A DNA stretch of 52,980 bases from an uncultured Alphaproteobacteria bacterium (GTDB taxonomy: Bacteria; Pseudomonadota; Alphaproteobacteria; RF32; CAG-239): the NCBI GenBank assembly GCA_944393695.1, contig CALYAY010000011.1:1-52980 (forward strand). Direction: 5' to 3'. The notes beneath the pieces were generated by a model that saw only the letters and a program-made list of their open reading frames with translations, was not told the origin of the DNA and did not search any database. Shown piece by piece: positions 1-6,956 of this stretch; within the stretch, counting starts at the first letter, position 1; each line of letters starts with the position of its first letter. A program made the position numbers and the translations under genes.

Positions 1-426
1 GGAGGGAAAGGTGATGATTACCTCCGGGGTGGAAAAGGGAATGACATTTATATTTATAATCTCGGAGACGGGTCTGATACCATCAACGATGCCAGTGGTC
101 AGGATATACTCAAATTCGGAGAGGGAATTTCCATAAATAATTTAAATTTTGAACAAATCGATTCTGACTTAAAAATAACCATTAATAATGAGGCAGAAAT
201 TCTAATTAATAAATATTTTCAACATAATAAATATAAAGTTGAAAGCATCGAGTTCCATGATTGCAGCACATTAGACATTTCTAATGCCGACCAATTGATT
301 CAGGCGATGAACTCTTTTGGTGCTAATACTTCTTCAACAATGGATGTATTGTCCAATCCGACTGAGAATATCAGCGATATGTGCAATCTCACTGCCGGCT
401 CGGATTTGATAAAGAAAGCTATCTAA
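1..426 (+). CDS. RTX-type calcium-binding repeat protein, C-terminal fragment
   Basis: The frame is open from base 1 and stops at 424-426, giving the last 141 codons of a larger protein cut by the window edge. It begins with two glycine-aspartate nonapeptides (GGKGDDYLR, GGKGNDIYI) and then NLGDGSDTI, which is the hemolysin-type calcium-binding repeat followed by a typical C-terminal flanking domain. Proteins of this family are usually secreted by type I systems and fold on binding calcium outside the cell; that role is inferred from the repeat only. The gene converges on the prophage lysis genes and shares a terminator hairpin with them, so the host/prophage border is probably between this stop codon and about 456. 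Confidence 0.8.
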   Translation, partial: GGKGDDYLRGGKGNDIYIYNLGDGSDTINDASGQDILKFGEGISINNLNFEQIDSDLKITINNEAEILINKYFQHNKYKVESIEFHDCSTLDISNADQLIQAMNSFGANTSSTMDVLSNPTENISDMCNLTAGSDLIKKAI

Positions 427-446
427 AGGAGGTTAGTTAAAATAGA

Positions 447-480
447 AAATGTCCCCTACTCTGCCGAGTAGGGGACATTT
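447..480. terminator. Bidirectional terminator hairpin
   Basis: A perfect 14-bp stem (447-460 with 467-480) with a six-base loop, A-rich on the left and T-rich on the right. It can end the RTX transcript on the plus strand and the prophage late transcript on the minus strand. The stop codon of the Rz1-like gene lies inside the stem. Confidence 0.8.
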
Positions 481-674
481 TTCATACATAATTCGTCATA
501 AATAATGTTATTTTTATCAATTTGCTTGATTGTTTCCGGTGTATCATGTTCATAGTCAGCATAGACAGGTTCATATAAAAGGCAGTAATTACCGTTTATA
601 TTTGTCGTGCAGGCGGTTAATCCGAGCAGTATCAGACAAACTGTCGCGAACCTTTTTAGCATTTCTGGCAGCAT
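456..674 (-). CDS. Rz1-like outer-membrane spanin lipoprotein
   Basis: A 72-residue protein starting at 674, chosen because the ATG follows a strong AAGGAGAACTTA site. It begins with a short signal peptide and a lipobox (LLGLTAC), so it should be lipidated on cysteine and placed in the outer membrane. It starts inside the Rz-like gene in another frame, the usual nested arrangement of phage Rz/Rz1 pairs, which fuse inner and outer membranes at lysis. The mature part is unusually long and acidic for an Rz1 and lacks an obvious proline-rich stretch, so the assignment rests on the lipobox and position. Confidence 0.65.
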   Translation of the reverse strand: MLPEMLKRFATVCLILLGLTACTTNINGNYCLLYEPVYADYEHDTPETIKQIDKNNIIYDELCMKNVPYSAE

Positions 675-798
675 TAAGTTCTCCTTCCATTTGTTCCTTT
701 TCCGCAGTTTCTTTAGCTTGATTATAGCCAAAGAAATATAAAAACAGAGCAACCACGGTAAAAACTACTGTTTTAAACTTCTTTAGAATTTCCATCAT
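589..798 (-). CDS. Rz-like inner-membrane spanin
   Basis: A 69-residue protein with an N-terminal membrane anchor (about residues 9-24, VVFTVVALFLYFFGYN) and a charged, helical, coiled-coil-like periplasmic part. GGAG lies just upstream of tandem ATGs at 798 and 795. Together with the nested lipoprotein gene it forms a two-component spanin. It is short compared with lambda Rz (153 residues) but resembles compact i-spanins. It overlaps the end of the holin gene by 26 nt. Confidence 0.65.
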   Translation of the reverse strand: MMEILKKFKTVVFTVVALFLYFFGYNQAKETAEKEQMEGELNAARNAKKVRDSLSDTARINRLHDKYKR

Positions 799-988
799 CT
801 TTTTTTCTCCTGTTCATTCCGATATCCCGCACACCGCTGATACCAAGCATAATTCCCAAACTGGTCAGTAATTGCTCCCAATCAACGATTTCCACGTTAA
901 AATATGGAGCAATTACACAGTTATGCAAAAATCCGTAACATAAAATCCAGCCAATCAGCGGAATCCAAGACCTTTTATTTAATTTCAT
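773..988 (-). CDS. 3-TM holin family protein
   Basis: A 71-residue protein with a WIPLIGWILCYGF first membrane segment, a second hydrophobic segment, the short LTSLGIMLGISGVRDIG segment and a basic C-terminus (NRRKKDD). This is the pattern of the three-TM holin family (PF11351) known from gene transfer agents and phages of alphaproteobacteria. It would form inner-membrane lesions that time lysis. ATGA overlap with the endolysin stop at 985-988 indicates translational coupling. Confidence 0.8.
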   Translation of the reverse strand: MKLNKRSWIPLIGWILCYGFLHNCVIAPYFNVEIVDWEQLLTSLGIMLGISGVRDIGMNRRKKDDGNSKEV

Positions 989-1398
989 AATAAATCAATC
1001 CCTTGCTGAATTATTTCATCTGAATAAGGCTGAATGCCGTTTTCCATGCGAATGACAGCTTTAATAAACACTGTCAGCACACCACGCTCTTCAATATCAA
1101 TCACCGTATCCGGATAAACGCCGAGTTGTTTGGCAACTGATTGGATGTAGGCTATTGTCTGATTTTCATTCGGTGGTGCATAACGACTGATAATAGTTCT
1201 CACAGTCTTTAAACCATAAATTTTCTTATAATTTATCAAAACCTTTGCTAAAGCCCGAATTCCATAGACCGGAGCCGTAAAAACACAAAAGGCGGAATCA
1301 ATGTTCCGCCCGTCAGGATTAATTCCCAACCAATTTGCCCCATGCCGGATATTTCCGGGATTATTATTTCTAATTCCTCTTGGTAGTTTTTGATTCAT
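985..1398 (-). CDS. Endolysin-like protein with RGIRNNNPGNIR motif
   Basis: A 137-residue protein. The start at 1398 is preferred over an upstream in-frame ATG because GGGAG lies about 7 nt before it and because it gives only a small overlap with the upstream gene. The N-terminal RGIRNNNPGNIR signature followed by NWLG, a glycine-rich turn and an FxxPxYGIRALAKVL segment is characteristic of a phage structural/lytic domain annotated as virion protein or muramidase-like. Its position next to holin and spanins makes cell-wall hydrolysis the likely role. The bond cleaved cannot be told from sequence alone. Confidence 0.7.
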   Translation of the reverse strand: MNQKLPRGIRNNNPGNIRHGANWLGINPDGRNIDSAFCVFTAPVYGIRALAKVLINYKKIYGLKTVRTIISRYAPPNENQTIAYIQSVAKQLGVYPDTVIDIEERGVLTVFIKAVIRMENGIQPYSDEIIQQGIDLL

Positions 1399-1594
1399 TA
1401 TGTATCTCCCAAATAAGTTGCCGTAATTCATCAATTTTCAGTTCCAGCCGGTTAATATGCAGCTGTGTGGCATATTCCCGGGCAACCTGAACCTTAAAAT
1501 CATTCAGCTCTTTGTGAACATTGCCCACCTTATGAACAAGCCAAACAAAAGCAGGAACACAGATAATCTGTAAAAATTCCAACCAATCCATCAT
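1370..1594 (-). CDS. Small membrane-anchored coiled-coil phage protein
   Basis: A 74-residue protein with one N-terminal membrane helix (LEFLQIICVPAFVWLVHKV) and a charged helical tail with heptad-like spacing. Tandem ATGs follow an AAGGAAAA site. It opens the lysis cassette directly after the tail tip gene. It could be a second holin, an antiholin or an accessory lysis protein; position favours a lysis role, sequence alone does not decide. Confidence 0.55.
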   Translation of the reverse strand: MMDWLEFLQIICVPAFVWLVHKVGNVHKELNDFKVQVAREYATQLHINRLELKIDELRQLIWEIHNESKTTKRN

Positions 1595-1601
1595 TTTTCC
1601 T

Positions 1602-3830
1602 TTAATTTAAATGAACCCGCTCATCTTCAATAACCGCGGTAATCTCAACGGTATTTGTTCGCGGTTTGATACCAATAATTCTGGCCATAGTTGCCCATTT
1701 ATCCGCCGGTCCGAATGCAAAATGCGTCCGTTCCCGTGATGTTCCGGTATAAATTTCAAAATTAGGAGTTTCTTCCAAAATAACTTCATTTTCCAAATTT
1801 CCACTTGTCACGACATATGGGCCGGATAATTGTCCGTTAGCCTTACGAAGAGCTATATAGTGAACACTATCATCGGAAAAAGTAACCGGTTCTGATAAAG
1901 TCAGTTTATTCCCATCCTTTTGAATAACTTCTCCGCCTTGTCCCCAACTGGGCATATCATGAGTTATGGCCACTAAATCACCATATGTCGGAATCAATCC
2001 ATCAAGTTCGGTCATAAAACTTACGATTCTGCGACGATAACGATTAGCAGCAGCCATATAAAGAGCTTCCCGAAGAGCTTGTTCCTTATTTGTACATCCA
2101 AATAATTCAACAGTTGCCGTATTTTCAGAAGTGCTCTCCGGTAAAACTCCAGTAATTTCCGTTGTCTTCCAAGTCTTATCAGAAAAATACTCCACAGTAA
2201 CACTATCGGCCGTATCTTCAGACGGCATAATATATTGTATGGAAAGAGAGTTTTTGATAATATTTCTGGGAGAAAACAATGCCACCGGAATAGTTTTTGG
2301 CTCATCACGAACAAAACGGACAATTCCACCCTGTAAAAATGCAACGGCGCGACCACATTTTGCAATCCGGCTCAAAGCTTCAAAAACCGTTAATTTACTG
2401 TCAAAAACAGCATTAAAGGTATCGCCCCTATTTTGCCAAATACCGTCTAAATATAATAAAGTGTCTAAATCTATCCGGCTGTCATCAAGTTTTGCACCAT
2501 ATTCTGCTTTCAAAACATCAGCCAAAGCCCAAGCAATAGAATTCGTCGGAACTGGTTCTGACCATCCTTTTTCCGGCGTCCATTGAGGAAGTTTACGGGT
2601 AACCACACAATTCAACAACCGAGAAGAACGCTGGGAAAGATTATTAGTTGCCTGCATTTTCAGAGCGATCATGGTAACATTGCCATATTCATGTTCCGCA
2701 TTAATAAATCCTTTGGCAGAAGTCCAACGAATTTCATGTCCGGCACGGGAACTGGTATCTTTTTCATCCAACCGGGTAGCCCGAACCTCATATCTGGCAT
2801 TTTCGACATCATAATTATAAGTCTTATAGATAGCATTATGAGAATTCGATGAAAAAGTCTCTTGTCCCAAAACAAACCATTCTCCCAAAACATTGTCTTC
2901 ATCATCAATTTTACGGGCTTCAACTTTCCAGGTTACACTTTTATCGGACATTGAACCATTATCATTGGCATAATATAAACCTCGTTGAAAAGCCACATCT
3001 ATACCAATTTTGCTGACCGTTGTTTCACTGGGATTCAGAATAAAAGGCCCGATAATTTCATCTTTCAACAATTCTTGCCCGGAAATCTCCGTACTGGTAA
3101 CCACATCTTCCGCAAACATTGTATTTTTTGTGTTGGGCGGTAAAATTTCATAGGTTATTTCCTTAAACGAAGAGATAGGCGTATCTTCAATCATAATCTT
3201 TTCGATGTCATATTCGCCCTGACCGATACAATGGAGTTGATAAACATACTGTTCATTATCAATATATTCATAATATGGCTGGCTCGCAAAATCCGGATAT
3301 ATCAAGTGACGACCATAAATAACCGGAATAGGATTTCCAAGCCGGGCTTGATTCCCCTGAGCCTGCAAAGAATAAGTCGGACTTTGTGAGGATACTGTAT
3401 AACTGGTACCGTTTAATGTTGGCTTAGGCGGAGGAACAAGCGCATTAATCAACATTCCGCCACCGATAGACACACCGGCAGCAACAGTCGCGCCCCAGAC
3501 TGTTCCCCATGCTACACTGGCTGCTCCATAACTCGCAACTGTAGCCACAACCAAAGCAACCATACCAACGACACGCAACGGATTTGAACCTCCCCCACCC
3601 CCTCCCTGCAGTAGGTGGATAAAAGCAATATGGTCATTGGATCGGATTTTCAGGCTGTTCCATTCTGCCCGTAAGACAGGATTACCATTCACCAAACAAA
3701 TAAACGGCGTATTTCCGTTATTTATCTGATAAATTTCAACAAGTCGGTTAATTGTTGTTTCTGATGCCAAACAATTAAAAATCTCGCTTTTGGCAAGATT
3801 GAACGGATTCGATACTTTAACTATCTGCAT
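1602..3830 (-). CDS. Phage tail tip protein (lambda J-like) with fused N-terminal ubiquitin-like domain
   Basis: A 742-residue protein in the lambda J position. Residues about 1-80 look like a small beta-grasp domain ending in a poly-glycine stretch (LLQGGGGGGSNP), comparable to the ubiquitin-like tail assembly protein I. Next comes an alanine/glycine-rich hydrophobic stretch (about 85-130), then the conserved core (NPIPVIYGRHL, then LHCIGQGEYDIEKIMIEDT), and a long beta-rich region typical of tail tip/baseplate hub proteins. It should form the tail tip that contacts the host. It lacks the long C-terminal fibre part of lambda J (1132 residues), so receptor binding may be carried by the two fibre genes upstream. 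Confidence 0.85.
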   Translation of the reverse strand: MQIVKVSNPFNLAKSEIFNCLASETTINRLVEIYQINNGNTPFICLVNGNPVLRAEWNSLKIRSNDHIAFIHLLQGGGGGGSNPLRVVGMVALVVATVASYGAASVAWGTVWGATVAAGVSIGGGMLINALVPPPKPTLNGTSYTVSSQSPTYSLQAQGNQARLGNPIPVIYGRHLIYPDFASQPYYEYIDNEQYVYQLHCIGQGEYDIEKIMIEDTPISSFKEITYEILPPNTKNTMFAEDVVTSTEISGQELLKDEIIGPFILNPSETTVSKIGIDVAFQRGLYYANDNGSMSDKSVTWKVEARKIDDEDNVLGEWFVLGQETFSSNSHNAIYKTYNYDVENARYEVRATRLDEKDTSSRAGHEIRWTSAKGFINAEHEYGNVTMIALKMQATNNLSQRSSRLLNCVVTRKLPQWTPEKGWSEPVPTNSIAWALADVLKAEYGAKLDDSRIDLDTLLYLDGIWQNRGDTFNAVFDSKLTVFEALSRIAKCGRAVAFLQGGIVRFVRDEPKTIPVALFSPRNIIKNSLSIQYIMPSEDTADSVTVEYFSDKTWKTTEITGVLPESTSENTATVELFGCTNKEQALREALYMAAANRYRRRIVSFMTELDGLIPTYGDLVAITHDMPSWGQGGEVIQKDGNKLTLSEPVTFSDDSVHYIALRKANGQLSGPYVVTSGNLENEVILEETPNFEIYTGTSRERTHFAFGPADKWATMARIIGIKPRTNTVEITAVIEDERVHLN

Positions 3831-4218
3831 TTTTATTCCTTATTTCCCAAATTCCGGTAATTCGCCATCCAAGGGCGTTTAATTCTGTCTTTTTTTGAAA
3901 AATAACCCCGACATTGCGTTGGTTATGCAAAATCCCGCCGCCGTCTATATCAAGCCAAATTCCGACATGTGAAGGATATTTTCCCTGAGATAAAACGACC
4001 ACCGCATTATCTTTCAGGGTTTTAATCCGGCAAAAATCACTATAATTTGCCTCCTGAGCAAATTCAGCGAAAACTTGTCGCAAATCGGCGGCATTTGTAA
4101 TAATTGGTGATAACCGGATTCCTAATTCATTAAGATAAACATCCTGAACCAGTCCCCAACAGTCATATTTTCCGCAAATCCACGGTTTTCCTATATATTT
4201 CAGAGCCCAGTGTGTCAT
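3817..4218 (-). CDS. NlpC/P60 tail assembly peptidase (lambda K-like)
   Basis: A 133-residue NlpC/P60 domain with the catalytic cysteine in KYDCWGLV, the histidine in SHVGIWLD and a third polar site near ILHNQ. Lambda K carries a JAB domain before NlpC/P60; here only the NlpC part exists. The role is in tail tip assembly and possibly local peptidoglycan cleavage at DNA entry. It overlaps the J-like gene by 14 nt and the L-like gene by 4 nt. Confidence 0.85.
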   Translation of the reverse strand: MTHWALKYIGKPWICGKYDCWGLVQDVYLNELGIRLSPIITNAADLRQVFAEFAQEANYSDFCRIKTLKDNAVVVLSQGKYPSHVGIWLDIDGGGILHNQRNVGVIFQKKTELNALGWRITGIWEIRNKNADS

Positions 4219-4754
4219 CGTGTTAATCCGGCAAAACGTTTAGAAGTATAATTCTCATTAGGAAAACTACGATTCCCTATGTCAATCATTCGGGCCTTGG
4301 CCGTGATTTTGGTAATATTAGCCTGCACATCAGACAAGACCAAGGTCAATGGCGGAATCATTTGCGGAGCTGTTAAATCTGTTGAAAGATACGGACGATA
4401 TATCATTTTTATCATGTCTTGGCTTGAAGATGCCATATCCAGATATTTAATAATTTCCCGCCCGACATTATCTAAAGTCACTGTAATTTCAGGAACCGGA
4501 GTAGTATTAACCGGAGGAAATTCCAAATCAAATCCCAAAGCAATAAATTCGACTTCCTTTCCGCCGTCAAGAGGAGCATTTTCTTCCAAAACGGCACGAA
4601 GATTAATATTATCCCGCACAACCCGGACAGCCGTTTGCTTTCCATTTTCGTCTTTGAAATCCGGATGTATTAACTCCAATGTATCTAAAATAACCACATC
4701 GGAGGGATTGGAAGCATAGGCTTCTTCTAAAGCTTGGCTTAATGTTGTTGTCAT
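4215..4754 (-). CDS. DUF1833 tail protein (lambda L position)
   Basis: A 179-residue protein beginning with LSQALEEAYASNPSDVVILDTLELIHP, the recognisable start of the DUF1833 family, which occupies the lambda L slot in many siphophages. It probably takes part in tail tip assembly next to the K- and J-like proteins. Its start overlaps the stop of the upstream glycine-rich gene at 4754, so translation is coupled. Confidence 0.75.
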   Translation of the reverse strand: MTTTLSQALEEAYASNPSDVVILDTLELIHPDFKDENGKQTAVRVVRDNINLRAVLEENAPLDGGKEVEFIALGFDLEFPPVNTTPVPEITVTLDNVGREIIKYLDMASSSQDMIKMIYRPYLSTDLTAPQMIPPLTLVLSDVQANITKITAKARMIDIGNRSFPNENYTSKRFAGLTR

Positions 4755-5437
4755 TATGGTTTTCCTAAATAAGTTAATCGAACAATACCGTTAGCTCCAT
4801 TACCACCCCAAGCAACGGCCGCTGTCGTTCCGGCCCCTCCGGCTCCCGGTGCAGTACCGTTCCCGCCATGGGGTTTGCCGCCACCATCACCGGTTAGTTT
4901 AGAGTTGGCACCAGATGCCGGAGCTCCCATATCGCCGGGACCACCGTTGTTACCGTTACCGGCAATTTGTTGCTCAACAATTATTTCCGGTTTCAAAAAA
5001 TTATATGAGCCGCCCGGCGCAACATTATTACGGACAATACCACACATACCACCCCGGCCACCGCCACATTCAACGATTCCGTCAATTTTGCTCATTCCTC
5101 CGGATTCGCCGTCCGTTCCGGCTATGCCATAGCCGTTGATAGTCGGACCGGCCCCAGTTCCTCCTTTTCCTACGGTAATATTGAGAGTGATATTTTCGGT
5201 AAACCTGATTTTTCCTTTGAAAGCAGCACCACCACCGCCTCCGCCGCCACTAAAAATGCTTCCAATACTATATGACATACCGGCTTTGCCACCGCCTCCG
5301 GAGATTTCAAGCAAATAAATACCCCGGGAAAGCTTGATGCTATATGAACCCGGGGCTTGATTATCAAACATAACCGTATTGGCGGCTATAGGTTTTGGTC
5401 TCACCATCATTTTTCTTATATATTCTTGTCTTTGCAT
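4754..5437 (-). CDS. Glycine-rich tail fibre-like protein
   Basis: A 227-residue protein. The start at 5437 is chosen because GGAG lies 8 nt upstream; a longer in-frame version has no such site. It begins with a short charged segment, then long glycine-rich runs (SGGGGKAG, SGGGGGGGAAFKG, ARGG-like loops) ending in a beta strand (ANGIVRLTYLGKP). This is the polyglycine-sandwich pattern of phage adhesin tips, where glycine-rich loops bind receptors. Position after the coiled-coil fibre gene suggests it is the distal adhesin or fibre chaperone. Confidence 0.65.
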   Translation of the reverse strand: MQRQEYIRKMMVRPKPIAANTVMFDNQAPGSYSIKLSRGIYLLEISGGGGKAGMSYSIGSIFSGGGGGGGAAFKGKIRFTENITLNITVGKGGTGAGPTINGYGIAGTDGESGGMSKIDGIVECGGGRGGMCGIVRNNVAPGGSYNFLKPEIIVEQQIAGNGNNGGPGDMGAPASGANSKLTGDGGGKPHGGNGTAPGAGGAGTTAAVAWGGNGANGIVRLTYLGKP

Positions 5438-5439
5438 AA

Positions 5440-6468
5440 CTAATACTCCGCAAAAGCTACATAACATTTTGCTAAACCGGCAATGTATTGCAACATAACA
5501 TAGTATGTTTTGCCAGCCGCAAAATCAGGCGCATTATCTTCTGCAAAAACACAATTCTCAGGAAAAAACGGCTTAATTGCAGAAGTTGTATTAATAACCA
5601 ACTGCCGGAAATGACCTTTCTCATCATTTTGCGGTAAATTGGAAAAACTAAATGTTGTTGCAGATGATAAGTTAAAAAGACAATCCTGATTAAGATTCCA
5701 ATCAATATTAATTGTTCCGCCGGTTTCTGTCCTGCTTATTAACGGATGACTAACTGCATCAGCTTCGTTTTTAGCCCGTTCAGCTTGTGTTGTTGCCGCG
5801 GCTATCTGCTGCTGCCCTTCACTCTGAACACGATTGATTTCACTGTCGGTTTCTGTATTCAATTCAGCAATAAGCCGGTCTTTTTCCGAGTTCAATTGGC
5901 TGCTGACAGTTTCTATACCGCTATCTTTAGTATCATTAATGCTGGTTATTGCTTCATTCAGTGTTGTTTCAAATTCGTCAATACTATTAACAAAACGTTC
6001 ATTTATGGCAGTAATATTGATTACAATGGCATCAATATCTGCTTTAATCTGATTAATAACCTCATGTTCTGATGTAACATCAGATTGAGCTTCCAAAATA
6101 ATTTCTTTAGCCGACAAAGCCGTTCCGACAATTTCATCAACCCCTTGTGTCAACTCAGCCCTGATTTCTTTTAAATGCTTTGCAATACTGGAAATCGGGC
6201 CATTTTCCGTTTCAACGGAAGTGTTTTCATCCCCGTTGATAACCTGATGCAATTTGTCCAGATTACTTTCGGCTGTTTCGATAGTGGTCTCCATTCCTTG
6301 TAAGATTTCGAGCCGAATATCTTTCAGATGTTTAGCAATACTAGAAACCAAGCCGTTTTCAGTTTCAATAGTCGCCGTATCATCACCGTTTATAATATCG
6401 TGCAACTTAGACACGTCAATTTCTGCCTGAGCCACGCTGGCTTCAAGCCTTTCTTGCATATTTGCCAT
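5440..6468 (-). CDS. Coiled-coil tail fibre protein with internal duplication
   Basis: A 342-residue protein after a good AAGGAG site. It has two near-identical 40-residue units (LHDIINGDDTATIETENG and LHQVINGDENTSVETENG, each followed by SSIAKHLKxIR). Then come long coiled-coil segments rich in E, I, N and Q (about 105-250), and a beta-rich C-terminal domain beginning HPLISRTETGGTINIDW. This layout fits a trimeric fibre shaft with a terminal binding domain. With the glycine-rich gene it is inserted between the M- and L-like genes, which is not the lambda order. Confidence 0.7.
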   Translation of the reverse strand: MANMQERLEASVAQAEIDVSKLHDIINGDDTATIETENGLVSSIAKHLKDIRLEILQGMETTIETAESNLDKLHQVINGDENTSVETENGPISSIAKHLKEIRAELTQGVDEIVGTALSAKEIILEAQSDVTSEHEVINQIKADIDAIVINITAINERFVNSIDEFETTLNEAITSINDTKDSGIETVSSQLNSEKDRLIAELNTETDSEINRVQSEGQQQIAAATTQAERAKNEADAVSHPLISRTETGGTINIDWNLNQDCLFNLSSATTFSFSNLPQNDEKGHFRQLVINTTSAIKPFFPENCVFAEDNAPDFAAGKTYYVMLQYIAGLAKCYVAFAEY

Positions 6469-6479
6469 GAAAAACTCCT

Positions 6480-6956
6480 TTATTTGTTTAATCTGTTAGG
6501 AATGAATGTATGCACCAGATAATGCAGCCGTTCAACAGTCCTCCCGAGTTTCACAGGGTCACTGTCCAATAGAATATCCAGCGCTCCTTCCGATAAAGTC
6601 GGCCGGTCTCTGATTTCCAGTTCCGCAGTAATTTCCCATAAAAGCCCCTTATACAGACCTGCCTCAAACTGCTGAATAAAACGGGCTTCCTGTTCAATTA
6701 ACCCTAAACCGCCTAAAAGCTGGATATCAAACCATTCGGCTCCCTCTTTGGCATGAAATTTATACCATGCCTCAAACAAGGAAAACTGTTCCTGATTCAT
6801 AACCCAGCGCACCGCTATTTTAGACGGAGTTTGAGTAAAACGCCGCCGTTGCCGCGCGGGACCGGATTCCATATCCGTGCGGATAATGGCGTCATCGGGC
6901 TTAATCGAATAACCGTCGATTGTTGGCAATGGTAAATGTTGTGGAAATTTTATCAT
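6480..6956 (-). CDS. Minor tail protein (lambda M position)
   Basis: A 158-residue protein directly after the tape measure gene, sharing a TAATG stop-start. It carries the GPARQRRRFTQTPSKIAVRWVM and FEAWYKF elements of minor tail proteins that join the tail tube to the tip. In lambda this slot holds gpM. The family is recognised by pattern and position, not by catalytic residues. Confidence 0.65.
   Translation of the reverse strand: MIKFPQHLPLPTIDGYSIKPDDAIIRTDMESGPARQRRRFTQTPSKIAVRWVMNQEQFSLFEAWYKFHAKEGAEWFDIQLLGGLGLIEQEARFIQQFEAGLYKGLLWEITAELEIRDRPTLSEGALDILLDSDPVKLGRTVERLHYLVHTFIPNRLNK

Noticed and set aside
2131..2852. Open frames on the plus strand opposite the tail tip gene
   Set aside because: They lie fully antisense to a convincing J-like protein, have no ribosome sites and low-complexity or atypical composition.
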